Positions 1 through 6,195 of a stretch of DNA of 6,641 nt are shown piece by piece. The position numbers and the translations under genes were made by a program. This DNA comes from JBOIBN01 sp050739575 (GTDB lineage Bacteria > Pseudomonadota > Gammaproteobacteria > JAKDMP01). The notes beneath the pieces are model-generated. The model was not told the DNA's origin, searched no databases, and saw nothing but the letters and a program-made list of their open reading frames with translations. The stretch spans positions 1-6,641 of the forward strand of contig JBOIBN010000108.1 of NCBI GenBank assembly GCA_050739575.1, given 5' to 3'. Position 1 is the first letter of the stretch. Each line of letters begins with the position of its first letter.

Positions 1-57
1 CCTTAGGAGCCGGTGGGGTAATCCCCCGTGAGAGTTCGAATCTCTCCTTTCGCACCA
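1..57 (+). tRNA. tRNA-Leu (anticodon UAG), 3' part, truncated by window edge
   Basis: The visible part starts at the last base of the 5' anticodon stem. The loop is bases 2-8 with anticodon TAG at 4-6, followed by the 3' anticodon stem GCCGG (9-13). A long class II variable arm follows, with GGGG (15-18) pairing CCCC (23-26); this is typical of Leu, Ser and Tyr tRNAs. The T arm is GAGAG (30-34), loop TTCGAAT, CTCTC (42-46). The 3' acceptor strand CTTTCGC (47-53), discriminator A54 and encoded CCA (55-57) complete it. Discriminator A, the class II arm and the UAG anticodon together indicate leucine. The 5' half (acceptor strand, D arm) lies outside the window, so the D-arm identity elements cannot be checked. 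Confidence 0.93.
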
Positions 58-91
58 TCCATCCATACGATTGAACGGCAGGCAGAAACCC

Positions 92-1417
92 ATGCAGGTA
101 TCGGTCGAGGAAAGTGGCGCCTTAAAGCGCCGGCTGAGCGTCACGATCCCAGGCGAGAATATTGAAACCGAGGTCGCCCGCCGGCTGGAAGGGCTTGGCA
201 AGCGGGCCAAGATCAAGGGTTTTCGCCCGGGCAAGGCACCGGCCAAGGTCGTGCGTCAACAATACGGGGCCGCGGTACGCGAAGACGTGCTGGAGGAGTT
301 GATGCGTTCGCATTACGCCAATGCTGTAGAGCAGGAAAACCTCGCGCCGGTCGGGGAGCCCAGCTTCGACGATGGCAAGACGGCGAACGACGGCAGCTAC
401 ACCTTCGTCGCCGAGCTGGAGGTGTATCCGCAGTTCGATCCACAGGGCGTGGACGAACTTGTCTTGTCACGCCCGCGGATCGAAATTGCCGATGCGGACG
501 TGGACGAAGTCATGCAGCGGTTGCGGCGCCAGAAGGGACAGTGGGTCGAGATCGAACGTCCGGCCGCCGCCGGCGACCGGGTGGTGTTGGACTTCGAGGG
601 CCGTATCGAGGGCGAACCCTTCGAGGGCAATACCGAGAAGGACATGGCGCTGGTACTGGGCTCGCACGAGACGATACCGGGTTTCGAGGAAGGTCTCGAA
701 GGCATTACGGCAGGCGCCGCGCGCGTTCTGGACCTCGAATTCCCGCGCGACTACCGCAAGCAGGATCTGGCCGGGCGTCCGGTGCGCTTCGAGGTCACGA
801 CCCACCGCATCGAGGCGCTGGAATTGCCGTCGCTGGACGATGCCTTTGCGGTGGCCTACGGGGTTGCCGAAGGCGGCCTCGCGCGTCTGCGCGAGCGGGT
901 GCGCGAAAACATGACGGCGGAGGCCGAGGAGCGTATCCGCGCGGAGTTATTGCACGGGTTGAGCGACCAACTCGTGGCCGCCAATTCCATCGAGGTTCCG
1001 ACGGCACTGATCGAGGATGAGATAGTGCGCCAGAAGCGAATTGCCTTGCGGCGTTTCGGCATCGCGCCCGAAGAGCGGCAGCTTTCGTCCCTGCCGCGCG
1101 AGCCGTTTGCCGACACCGCCAATCGACGGGTGCGCCTCGGGCTCATTCTCTCGCGCCTGATAGAGCGTGAGGTGTTCCGGCCCGATCCGGCGCGGGTGGA
1201 AAAACGGATTATGGAATTCACGGCGGACGCAGAGGATCCGGTCGCCGAGGCGCGGAAAATACGCACCGACAACGGGGCCATGCGCCAGATCGAAGCGTTG
1301 GTGCTCGAGGATATGGCCTATGACTGGTTGCTGGAACAGGCTACGATTACCGAGGAGCCGACCGGCTTCTTCGAATACATGGAGCCGCGCGAAGGCGGCG
1401 CAACGGAGCAGAAGTAG
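92..1417 (+). CDS. tig: Trigger factor, ribosome-associated chaperone and peptidyl-prolyl isomerase
   Basis: The product binds the ribosome next to the exit tunnel and shields nascent chains; its FKBP-like domain can isomerise Xaa-Pro bonds. It has 441 residues, close to the family norm. The N-terminal ribosome-binding domain (about 1-115) starts MQVSVE, as in E. coli, and has the signature GFRPGKAP at 43-50; GFR (43-45) contacts the ribosome. The FKBP-type domain spans about 161-246, with IPGFEEGL at 195-202. The rest is the helical C-terminal chaperone domain, with LPREPFADTANRRV near 334-347. I chose ATG at 92 because it gives the conserved N-terminus; an in-frame TTG at 71 would add seven unconserved residues. 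The Shine-Dalgarno is weak (GGCAGG at 78-83). The gene starts 34 bp after tRNA-Leu with no visible terminator between them, so it is probably transcribed from a promoter at or beyond the tRNA. Its TAG stop abuts clpP. Confidence 0.98.
   Translation: MQVSVEESGALKRRLSVTIPGENIETEVARRLEGLGKRAKIKGFRPGKAPAKVVRQQYGAAVREDVLEELMRSHYANAVEQENLAPVGEPSFDDGKTANDGSYTFVAELEVYPQFDPQGVDELVLSRPRIEIADADVDEVMQRLRRQKGQWVEIERPAAAGDRVVLDFEGRIEGEPFEGNTEKDMALVLGSHETIPGFEEGLEGITAGAARVLDLEFPRDYRKQDLAGRPVRFEVTTHRIEALELPSLDDAFAVAYGVAEGGLARLRERVRENMTAEAEERIRAELLHGLSDQLVAANSIEVPTALIEDEIVRQKRIALRRFGIAPEERQLSSLPREPFADTANRRVRLGLILSRLIEREVFRPDPARVEKRIMEFTADAEDPVAEARKIRTDNGAMRQIEALVLEDMAYDWLLEQATITEEPTGFFEYMEPREGGATEQK
1405..1408 (+). 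promoter_or_regulatory. Shine-Dalgarno of clpP inside the end of tig
   Basis: GGAG lies 9 nt before the clpP ATG and within the last codons of tig. With the TAG/ATG abutment this suggests that ribosomes finishing tig help initiate clpP (translational coupling). The motif and spacing are seen; the coupling is inferred. Confidence 0.6.
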
Positions 1418-2044
1418 ATGAGCGAAATTTCCGCCCAGACCCTGGTTCCGATCGTCGTCGAGCAGACACCGCGCGGCGAACGCGCCTACGACATTTACTC
1501 CCGTCTGCTCAAGGAACGGGTGGTTTTCGTGGTCGGGCCGATCGAGGATCACATCGCCAACCTCGTCGTCGCCCAGCTGCTATTTCTGGAATCTGAGAAT
1601 CCGGACAAGGACATCAGCCTCTACATCAATTCGCCCGGTGGCTCGGTCACGGCCGGTCTTTCGATCTATGACACCATGCAGTTCGTGAAGCCCGATGTCT
1701 CGACGATCTGTCTCGGACAGGCGGCCAGCATGGCAGCGGTGCTGCTCGCCGGTGGCGCCAAAAGCAAACGCTACTGCCTGCCGCATTCGCGGATGATGAT
1801 CCACCAGCCTTCCGGCGGCGTGCAGGGCCAGCAGTCGGACATCGAAATCCACGCCCGCGAGATTCTCGCGATCCGCGACCGGATCAACCGCATTCTCGCC
1901 GCACACACCGGCCAGCCGCTGGAGAAGGTGCAGAACGATACCGATCGCGATCGGTTCATGAGCGCGGACGAGGCGCTCGAATACGGCCTTCTGGACAGCA
2001 TTCTCAAGAATCGCGGCGCCGCGTCGGCGGCTGGCAAGTCCTGA
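1418..2044 (+). CDS. clpP: ATP-dependent Clp protease proteolytic subunit ClpP (serine peptidase S14)
   Basis: ClpP forms the tetradecameric cytoplasmic chamber that cleaves polypeptides delivered by ClpX or ClpA. The protein has 208 residues, normal for the family. The catalytic triad is intact: Ser104 in GQAASMAA, His129 in RMMIHQPSGG and Asp178 in TDRDRF. The spacings (25 and 49 residues) equal those of E. coli S111/H136/D185. The oxyanion-region motif NSPGGSV is at 71-77. The N-terminus aligns with E. coli mature ClpP at LVPIVVEQT (from Leu9). By analogy the propeptide is about seven residues (MSEISAQ), half the E. coli length; the cleavage site is inferred. The ATG directly follows the tig stop, and a GGAG in tig supplies the Shine-Dalgarno. 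The 100-bp gap to clpX has no obvious factor-independent terminator, so read-through into clpX is likely. Confidence 0.98.
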   Translation: MSEISAQTLVPIVVEQTPRGERAYDIYSRLLKERVVFVVGPIEDHIANLVVAQLLFLESENPDKDISLYINSPGGSVTAGLSIYDTMQFVKPDVSTICLGQAASMAAVLLAGGAKSKRYCLPHSRMMIHQPSGGVQGQQSDIEIHAREILAIRDRINRILAAHTGQPLEKVQNDTDRDRFMSADEALEYGLLDSILKNRGAASAAGKS

Positions 2045-2074
2045 TGCCGGTGCGACAACGCGGGAGGGGGCTTG

Positions 2075-2101
2075 TTGACAGTGTCCGCTGTGCGCTACAA
2101 G
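2075..2101 (+). promoter_or_regulatory. Candidate sigma70-type promoter for clpX
   Basis: A perfect -35 hexamer TTGACA lies at 2075-2080. The best -10 is TACAAG at 2096-2101 (4/6, spacer 15), with AAGTAT at 2099-2104 (3/6, spacer 18) as an alternative. Both are imperfect, so this is a candidate only. It sits in the 100-bp clpP-clpX gap and would give clpX a transcript separate from tig-clpP. A short inverted repeat GACA-G-TGTC (2077-2085) overlaps the -35 hexamer. Confidence 0.4.
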
Positions 2102-2132
2102 TATCGCAACCGGGCGTGCGCAACCGTCCGCT

Positions 2133-2140
2133 GGAGGTGA
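2133..2140 (+). promoter_or_regulatory. Strong Shine-Dalgarno of clpX
   Basis: GGAGGTGA fully complements the 16S anti-Shine-Dalgarno core, and its GGAGG ends 7 nt before the ATG at 2145. It is by far the strongest ribosome-binding site in the window and fixes the clpX start. The weak sites before tig and lon are a clear contrast. Confidence 0.88.
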
Positions 2141-2144
2141 GCCG

Positions 2145-3425
2145 ATGAATGAGGAGCCCCGCGTTCCGCGTGACGGCAGCAAAGTTCTCTTTTGTTCGTT
2201 CTGCAACAAGAGCCAACATGAGGTCGGGAAGCTGATTGCCGGTCCTTCGGTCTACATTTGCGACGAATGCGTCGAGCTGTGCAACGAGATCATCCGCGAG
2301 GAACTGCAGGGCCGCACGGAATCAGCCTCGTCCAAGCTGCCCAAGCCCCAAGAGATCAAGGCGATCCTCGATCAGTACGTGATCGGGCAGGAGGAGGCGA
2401 AGAAGGTGCTGTCGGTCGCCGTCTACAACCATTACAAGCGGATCGACGTATGGGGCGGACGCGACGAGATCGAACTCGCCAAAAGCAACATCTTGGTGAT
2501 CGGCCCCACCGGGTCGGGCAAGACGCTGCTCGCGGAAACGCTGGCGCGAATCCTCAATGTGCCGTTCACCATCGCCGACGCCACGACGCTGACCGAGGCG
2601 GGCTACGTCGGCGAAGATGTCGAGAACATCATCCAGAAGCTGCTGCAGAAGTGTGACTACGACGTCGAGAAGGCGCAGACCGGCATCGTCTATATCGACG
2701 AAATAGACAAGCTGTCGCGCAAGTCCGACAATCCCTCGATTACCCGTGACGTTTCCGGCGAGGGCGTGCAGCAGGCGCTCCTGAAGCTGATCGAGGGTAC
2801 GACCGCCTCGGTTCCGCCGCAGGGCGGGCGCAAGCATCCGCAGCAGGAATTTCTGCAGGTGGATACCCGCAACATCCTGTTCGTCGTCGGCGGCGCCTTC
2901 GCGGGACTGGAAAAGATCATCCGCAACCGCACCGAGAAGAGCGGGATCGGCTTCGTCGCCGACGTCAAAGACCGACTTGCATTGGAGGCGGAAGAAAGCA
3001 CGGTGCTGCGTCAGGTTGAGCCCGAGGACCTGATCCGCTACGGGCTGATTCCCGAATTCGTCGGCCGCCTGCCGGTGGTCGCAACGCTTGAGGCGCTCGA
3101 CGAAGAGTCGCTCGTACGCATCCTGATCGAGCCCAAGAATGCCTTGATCAAGCAGTACAAGCGGCTGTTCGACATGGAGAACGTCGAGCTTGAATTTCGC
3201 GATGAAGCCGTTGCCGAGTGTGCGAAGCGGGCCTTGGCGCGCAAGACCGGTGCGCGTGGTTTGCGCACTATACTGGAGCGTGCACTGCTCGATACCATGT
3301 ACGAACTGCCCGCACTCGAAGGTGTTGCCAAGGTCGTCGTGGACGATAAGGTGATCCGTGGCGAATCGCGGCCCTACGTGGTCTTCGATCAGGCCGAGCG
3401 CAGCCGTGCGGCGGCCGAAGAATAA
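2145..3425 (+). CDS. clpX: ATP-dependent Clp protease ATP-binding subunit ClpX (AAA+ unfoldase)
   Basis: The hexameric unfoldase recognises degron-bearing proteins (SsrA-tagged proteins in E. coli), unfolds them with ATP and threads them into ClpP. It has 426 residues, full length. The N-terminal zinc-binding domain has Cys17, Cys20, Cys39 and Cys42. The AAA+ module shows Walker A GPTGSGKT (120-127), the pore-1 loop GYVG (152-155), Walker B IVYIDEID (180-187, catalytic Glu185), the RKH pore loop (228-230), arginine finger Arg307 in EFVGRLP, and sensor-2 GARGLR with Arg370. The IGF loop that docks into ClpP is present (267-269), as expected for a partner of the adjacent clpP. Nothing essential is missing. 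The ATG at 2145 is set by the strong Shine-Dalgarno. Transcription may come from tig-clpP read-through plus a promoter in the preceding gap. Confidence 0.98.
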   Translation: MNEEPRVPRDGSKVLFCSFCNKSQHEVGKLIAGPSVYICDECVELCNEIIREELQGRTESASSKLPKPQEIKAILDQYVIGQEEAKKVLSVAVYNHYKRIDVWGGRDEIELAKSNILVIGPTGSGKTLLAETLARILNVPFTIADATTLTEAGYVGEDVENIIQKLLQKCDYDVEKAQTGIVYIDEIDKLSRKSDNPSITRDVSGEGVQQALLKLIEGTTASVPPQGGRKHPQQEFLQVDTRNILFVVGGAFAGLEKIIRNRTEKSGIGFVADVKDRLALEAEESTVLRQVEPEDLIRYGLIPEFVGRLPVVATLEALDEESLVRILIEPKNALIKQYKRLFDMENVELEFRDEAVAECAKRALARKTGARGLRTILERALLDTMYELPALEGVAKVVVDDKVIRGESRPYVVFDQAERSRAAAEE

Positions 3426-3428
3426 CAT

Positions 3429-3449
3429 CCGGAACCGAAACGGTTACGG
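3429..3449 (+). repeat. Hairpin / inverted repeat just after clpX
   Basis: The core is a perfect dyad AACCG (3433-3437), AAA loop (3438-3440), CGGTT (3441-3445). An outer CCG (3429-3431) pairs CGG (3447-3449) across one G-A mismatch, giving eight base pairs. No T-run follows, so it is not a typical intrinsic terminator. It may protect the clpX mRNA 3' end, or be a protein-binding dyad 6 bp upstream of the lon -35 element. The pairing is seen; the role is unknown. Confidence 0.5.
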
Positions 3450-3455
3450 CTGCGC

Positions 3456-3485
3456 CTTGAAATCCGCTCCGCCGATCGCCATCTA
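3456..3485 (+). promoter_or_regulatory. Sigma32-type heat-shock promoter of lon
   Basis: CTTGAAA (3456-3462) is a full match to the sigma32 -35 element. After 14 nt comes CGCCATCTA (3477-3485), which matches the -10 consensus CCCCATNTA at every position but one. The predicted transcription start is near 3490-3493, giving a leader of only about 17 nt before lon. The lon gene of E. coli is a classic sigma32 regulon member, which supports the call. It has not been tested experimentally here. Confidence 0.78.
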
Positions 3486-3508
3486 GTCCGGGCACTTCTG
3501 CAGGCCCG

Positions 3509-5917
3509 ATGATGAGCAAGAAAACCGGGAATCTGAGCGTACTGCCGGTTCTGCCGCTGCGCGACGTGGTGGTTTTCCCGCATATGGTGCAGCCGCTGTT
3601 CGTGGGGCGGCCGGCTTCGGTCAAGGCCTTGGAGCGGAGCATGAGCGGGGACAACCAGATCGTGCTGCTCGCCCAGAAGCATGCAGACGTGGACGATCCC
3701 GGCGTAGAGGATCTCTTTCGTGTAGGTACGCTGGCGACGATTCTACAGATGCTCAAGCTGCCCGACGGCACGGTCAAGGTGCTGGCGGAGGGTCAGGAAC
3801 GGGTCGCCATTCATAAGCTCGCGTCCGGCGAGAGCTTTCTTGCCGAATGCGAAGTGGTTCCCGAAAGCGACGAGTTGTCGGATCGCGAAGCCGAGGCCCT
3901 GCTGCGCACCGCACTTTCGCTCTTCGAGCAGTACGTCAAGCTTAGCAAGAAAATCCCGGCCGAACTGCTGACGGCGCTTACGTCCATCGAGGAGCCAGGC
4001 CGGCTCGCCGACACCATGGCCGCGCACATGAGTTTGCGCCTCGAGGATCGCCAGACCTTGCTCGAACTATTCGACCCGCAGACACGGCTCGAGAAGGTCA
4101 TGGAGTTGGCGGGGGGCGAGATTGATCTGTTGCAGATTGAGCGGCGCATTCGCGGACGCGTCAAGCAGCAGATGGAAAAAAGCCAGCGTGAGTACTATCT
4201 GAATGAGCAGATGAAGGCCATTCAGAAGGAAATGGGCGAACTCGAGGAAGGTGGCGGCGAACTCGAGGATCTTCAACGCCGTATCGCCGATTCCGGCATG
4301 CCGAAGGAGGCGCGCGAAAGGGCCGACGCGGAATTGATCAAGCTGCGTCAGATGTCGCCCATGTCGGCCGAGGCCACGGTGGTGCGCAACTACCTCGATT
4401 GGCTGCTGATGGTCCCCTGGAAGAAACGTTCGCGCCTGCGCCACGATCTTGCCGCCGCCCAAGCGGTACTCGAGGCCGATCATTACGGTCTGGAGAAGGT
4501 CAAGGAACGGGTGGTGGAGTTTCTTGCGGTGCAGCAGCGCGTGCGGCACCTCAAGGGGCCGATTCTATGCCTGGTCGGGCCGCCGGGCGTGGGCAAGACC
4601 TCGCTCGGGCAGAGCATCGCGCGCGCGACCAACCGCTGTTTCGCACGGGCGTCGCTCGGCGGGGTGCGCGACGAGGCGGAAATTCGCGGCCATCGCCGTA
4701 CCTATATCGGCTCCATGCCCGGGAAAATCATTCAGAAACTGGCGCGCGTCGGAACTCGTAATCCGCTGTTCCTGCTCGACGAAATTGACAAGATGTCGAT
4801 GGACTTCCGCGGCGATCCCTCGGCGGCGCTGCTCGAAGTGCTAGATCCGGAGCAGAATCACGCCTTCAACGACCATTATCTCGAAGTGGATTTCGATTTG
4901 TCGGAAGTGCTGTTTATCGCCACCGCAAACACGCTCAATATTCCGCCGGCGCTGGCGGATCGAATGGAAATCATCCGCATTCCCGGCTATACGGAGGACG
5001 AAAAGAAGGCCATTGCGCGGCGCTATCTGGTTCCCAAGCAGATGACGGCGAACGGAATCAAGAAACGGGAACTGGAAGTTGGTGACGGCGCGATCGAGTC
5101 CATCATCCGCGTCTATACCCGCGAGGCGGGCGTGCGCAACCTGGAGCGCGAACTCGCCAAGGTCTGCCGCAAGACGGTGAAGAGCCTGTTGCTCGATCCC
5201 GGACAATCCAAGCCGATTCGCGTGGATCGCGAGGATCTCGGCGAATTGCTCGGCGTTGAACGCTACCGCTACGGCCGCGCCGACGAAGACGATCAGGTAG
5301 GGCAGGTCGTCGGGCTCGCCTGGACCGAGGTGGGCGGTGAGTTGCTGCGCATCGAGGCGGCTTCGGTGCCCGGCAAGGGCAAACTCGCGCACACCGGCCA
5401 GCTCGGCGATGTGATGAAGGAATCTGTTCAGGCCGCCTTGACCGTGGTACGCAGCCGGGCGCGTTCGCTGGGCATTGCAGAAGCGACCTTTCAGGAGAGG
5501 GATTTCCACATCCATGTGCCCGAGGGGGCGACGCCCAAGGACGGGCCGAGCGCCGGCATCGGCATGGCCACCGCGCTCGTTTCCGCGCTCACGGGTATCC
5601 CCGTGCATGCGGATGTGGCGATGACCGGGGAGATTACGCTGCGCGGCGAGGTGTTGCCGATCGGTGGCCTCAAGGAAAAGCTGCTCGCGGCCCAGCGCGG
5701 AGGACTCAAGACGGTTCTGATACCGGAGGAGAACGTCAAGGATCTGGCGGAAATACCCGAAAACGTCAAGACAGGACTGGTGCTCAAGCCGGTGCGCTGG
5801 ATTGATGCCGTGTGGAGTTACGCCCTTACGAGCGAACCGCGCCCGAGCGAAGAGACGCCCCGCCTTGCGCCCGCCCCCTCCGGAAGCGACGCAGCACGCA
5901 ATATACCCGCGCATTAG
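3509..5917 (+). CDS. lon: ATP-dependent protease Lon (LonA, serine-lysine peptidase S16)
   Basis: Lon is a cytoplasmic homohexamer that unfolds and degrades misfolded and short-lived regulatory proteins; ATPase and peptidase are on one chain. It has 802 residues, slightly longer than E. coli Lon (784). The N-terminal substrate-binding domain (LPVLPLRDVVVFPHM at 12-26) runs to about 205, followed by a charged coiled-coil-like stretch (about 210-285). The AAA+ module has Walker A GPPGVGKT (357-364), pore residue Tyr399, Walker B FLLDEIDK (421-428), arginine finger Arg485 and sensor-2 Arg543. The peptidase domain has Ser681 in PKDGPSAG and Lys724 in GGLKEKLL, 43 residues apart as in E. coli S679/K722. 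The last 28 or so residues are Pro/Ser/Ala-rich and probably disordered. ATG codons at 3509 and 3512 are both possible; a weak AGG (3502-3504) is better spaced for the second. A heat-shock promoter lies immediately upstream. Confidence 0.98.
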   Translation: MMSKKTGNLSVLPVLPLRDVVVFPHMVQPLFVGRPASVKALERSMSGDNQIVLLAQKHADVDDPGVEDLFRVGTLATILQMLKLPDGTVKVLAEGQERVAIHKLASGESFLAECEVVPESDELSDREAEALLRTALSLFEQYVKLSKKIPAELLTALTSIEEPGRLADTMAAHMSLRLEDRQTLLELFDPQTRLEKVMELAGGEIDLLQIERRIRGRVKQQMEKSQREYYLNEQMKAIQKEMGELEEGGGELEDLQRRIADSGMPKEARERADAELIKLRQMSPMSAEATVVRNYLDWLLMVPWKKRSRLRHDLAAAQAVLEADHYGLEKVKERVVEFLAVQQRVRHLKGPILCLVGPPGVGKTSLGQSIARATNRCFARASLGGVRDEAEIRGHRRTYIGSMPGKIIQKLARVGTRNPLFLLDEIDKMSMDFRGDPSAALLEVLDPEQNHAFNDHYLEVDFDLSEVLFIATANTLNIPPALADRMEIIRIPGYTEDEKKAIARRYLVPKQMTANGIKKRELEVGDGAIESIIRVYTREAGVRNLERELAKVCRKTVKSLLLDPGQSKPIRVDREDLGELLGVERYRYGRADEDDQVGQVVGLAWTEVGGELLRIEAASVPGKGKLAHTGQLGDVMKESVQAALTVVRSRARSLGIAEATFQERDFHIHVPEGATPKDGPSAGIGMATALVSALTGIPVHADVAMTGEITLRGEVLPIGGLKEKLLAAQRGGLKTVLIPEENVKDLAEIPENVKTGLVLKPVRWIDAVWSYALTSEPRPSEETPRLAPAPSGSDAARNIPAH

Positions 5918-6004
5918 GCGCATCCGTATTTCCCGGCAAACAATAACGGCCAAGTAGCTGATTTCAGTAGCAACTAAGTCCTTATTTGCATCCAGTCCTA
6001 TTCC

Positions 6005-6018
6005 TCGAGCCGGCTCGA
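6005..6018. repeat. 14-bp perfect palindrome between lon and hupB
   Basis: TCGAGCCGGCTCGA reads identically on both strands. It lies 88 bp after the lon stop and 35 bp before the hupB -35 hexamer. It could be an operator for a dimeric regulator or the first stem of a lon 3'-end structure. The function is not known. Confidence 0.55.
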
Positions 6019-6023
6019 CTCAA

Positions 6024-6040
6024 CCCGGGAACGGGATTTT
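6024..6040 (+). terminator. Weak terminator-like hairpin after lon
   Basis: CCCG (6024-6027) and CGGG (6032-6035) form a four-pair all-GC stem closed by a GGAA (GNRA-type) tetraloop, followed by ATTTT (6036-6040). The stem is short and the T-run has only four residues, so the call is tentative. Its position between lon and the hupB promoter would suit a lon terminator. I saw no better intrinsic terminator in the gap. Confidence 0.3.
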
Positions 6041-6053
6041 CGGCTTACCCGGT

Positions 6054-6083
6054 TTGACAGTCTTTTCGCGGCACTGGTATAAA
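6054..6083 (+). promoter_or_regulatory. Strong sigma70 promoter of hupB with extended -10
   Basis: TTGACA (6054-6059) and TATAAA (6078-6083) match 11 of 12 consensus bases, with an 18-bp spacer. TGG immediately before the -10 provides the TGN extended -10 motif. Predicted transcription starts near 6090, about 105 nt ahead of the hupB ATG. It is the best housekeeping promoter in the window and fits the high abundance of HU. It likely also drives the two tRNAs downstream of hupB. Confidence 0.85.
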
Positions 6084-6094
6084 GCAGGGGCCGT

Positions 6095-6158
6095 GTTCGT
6101 GAGATCGCGGGGTCGCCCGAACGGCCGAAGGTCATCGGACGGCGCAAGCCCACCGGAT
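6095..6158 (+). other. Structured 5' leader of hupB mRNA (two candidate hairpins)
   Basis: The first hairpin pairs GTTCG (6095-6099) with CGAAC (6118-6122) over an 18-nt loop. The second has GGC (6141-6143), a GCAA tetraloop and GCC (6148-6150), extended across an internal loop by CGG (6136-6138) with CCG (6153-6155). The following A/T-rich stretch and the Shine-Dalgarno appear unpaired. These foldings were found by eye; no riboswitch or known leader family is recognised. Confidence 0.35.
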
Positions 6159-6180
6159 TTATTCACCACTTTTGTCATCA

Positions 6181-6186
6181 AGGGGA
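6181..6186 (+). promoter_or_regulatory. Shine-Dalgarno of hupB
   Basis: AGGGGA ends 9 nt before the ATG at 6196. It decides that ATG over the in-frame TTG at 6172, which lies upstream of this site and would add eight unconserved residues. Confidence 0.75.
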
Positions 6187-6195
6187 AGTATTCGT

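Noticed and set aside
71..91. Upstream TTG start for tig
   Set aside because: It would add seven residues absent from the family. MQVSVE from the ATG at 92 matches E. coli trigger factor from residue 1.
372..914. Sense-strand +1 frame of 180 codons inside tig
   Set aside because: It overlaps the verified trigger factor frame and yields an Arg/Ser/Trp-rich sequence typical of out-of-frame GC-rich DNA.
1580..2209. Antisense open frame of 209 codons over clpP and the clpP-clpX gap
   Set aside because: It is codon-aligned opposite clpP and merely runs on into the gap and the start of clpX. No start signal or recognisable protein.
2322..3428. Antisense open frame of 368 codons opposite clpX
   Set aside because: It is codon-aligned with clpX on the other strand. 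Such frames stay open because TTA, CTA and TCA codons are rare in GC-rich genes. The sense protein has every ClpX motif, and I saw no ribosome site or recognisable domain on the minus strand.
4841..5953. Antisense open frame of 370 codons opposite the lon 3' half
   Set aside because: It has the same codon-aligned register as lon and the same cause. The sense strand encodes the intact Lon peptidase domain.
5953..5971. AGTAGC direct repeat after lon
   Set aside because: Two 6-bp copies 13 bp apart are too short to separate from chance; no third copy was seen.
6172..6195. Upstream TTG start for hupB
   Set aside because: It lies before the AGGGGA Shine-Dalgarno and would give 98 residues instead of the standard 90.
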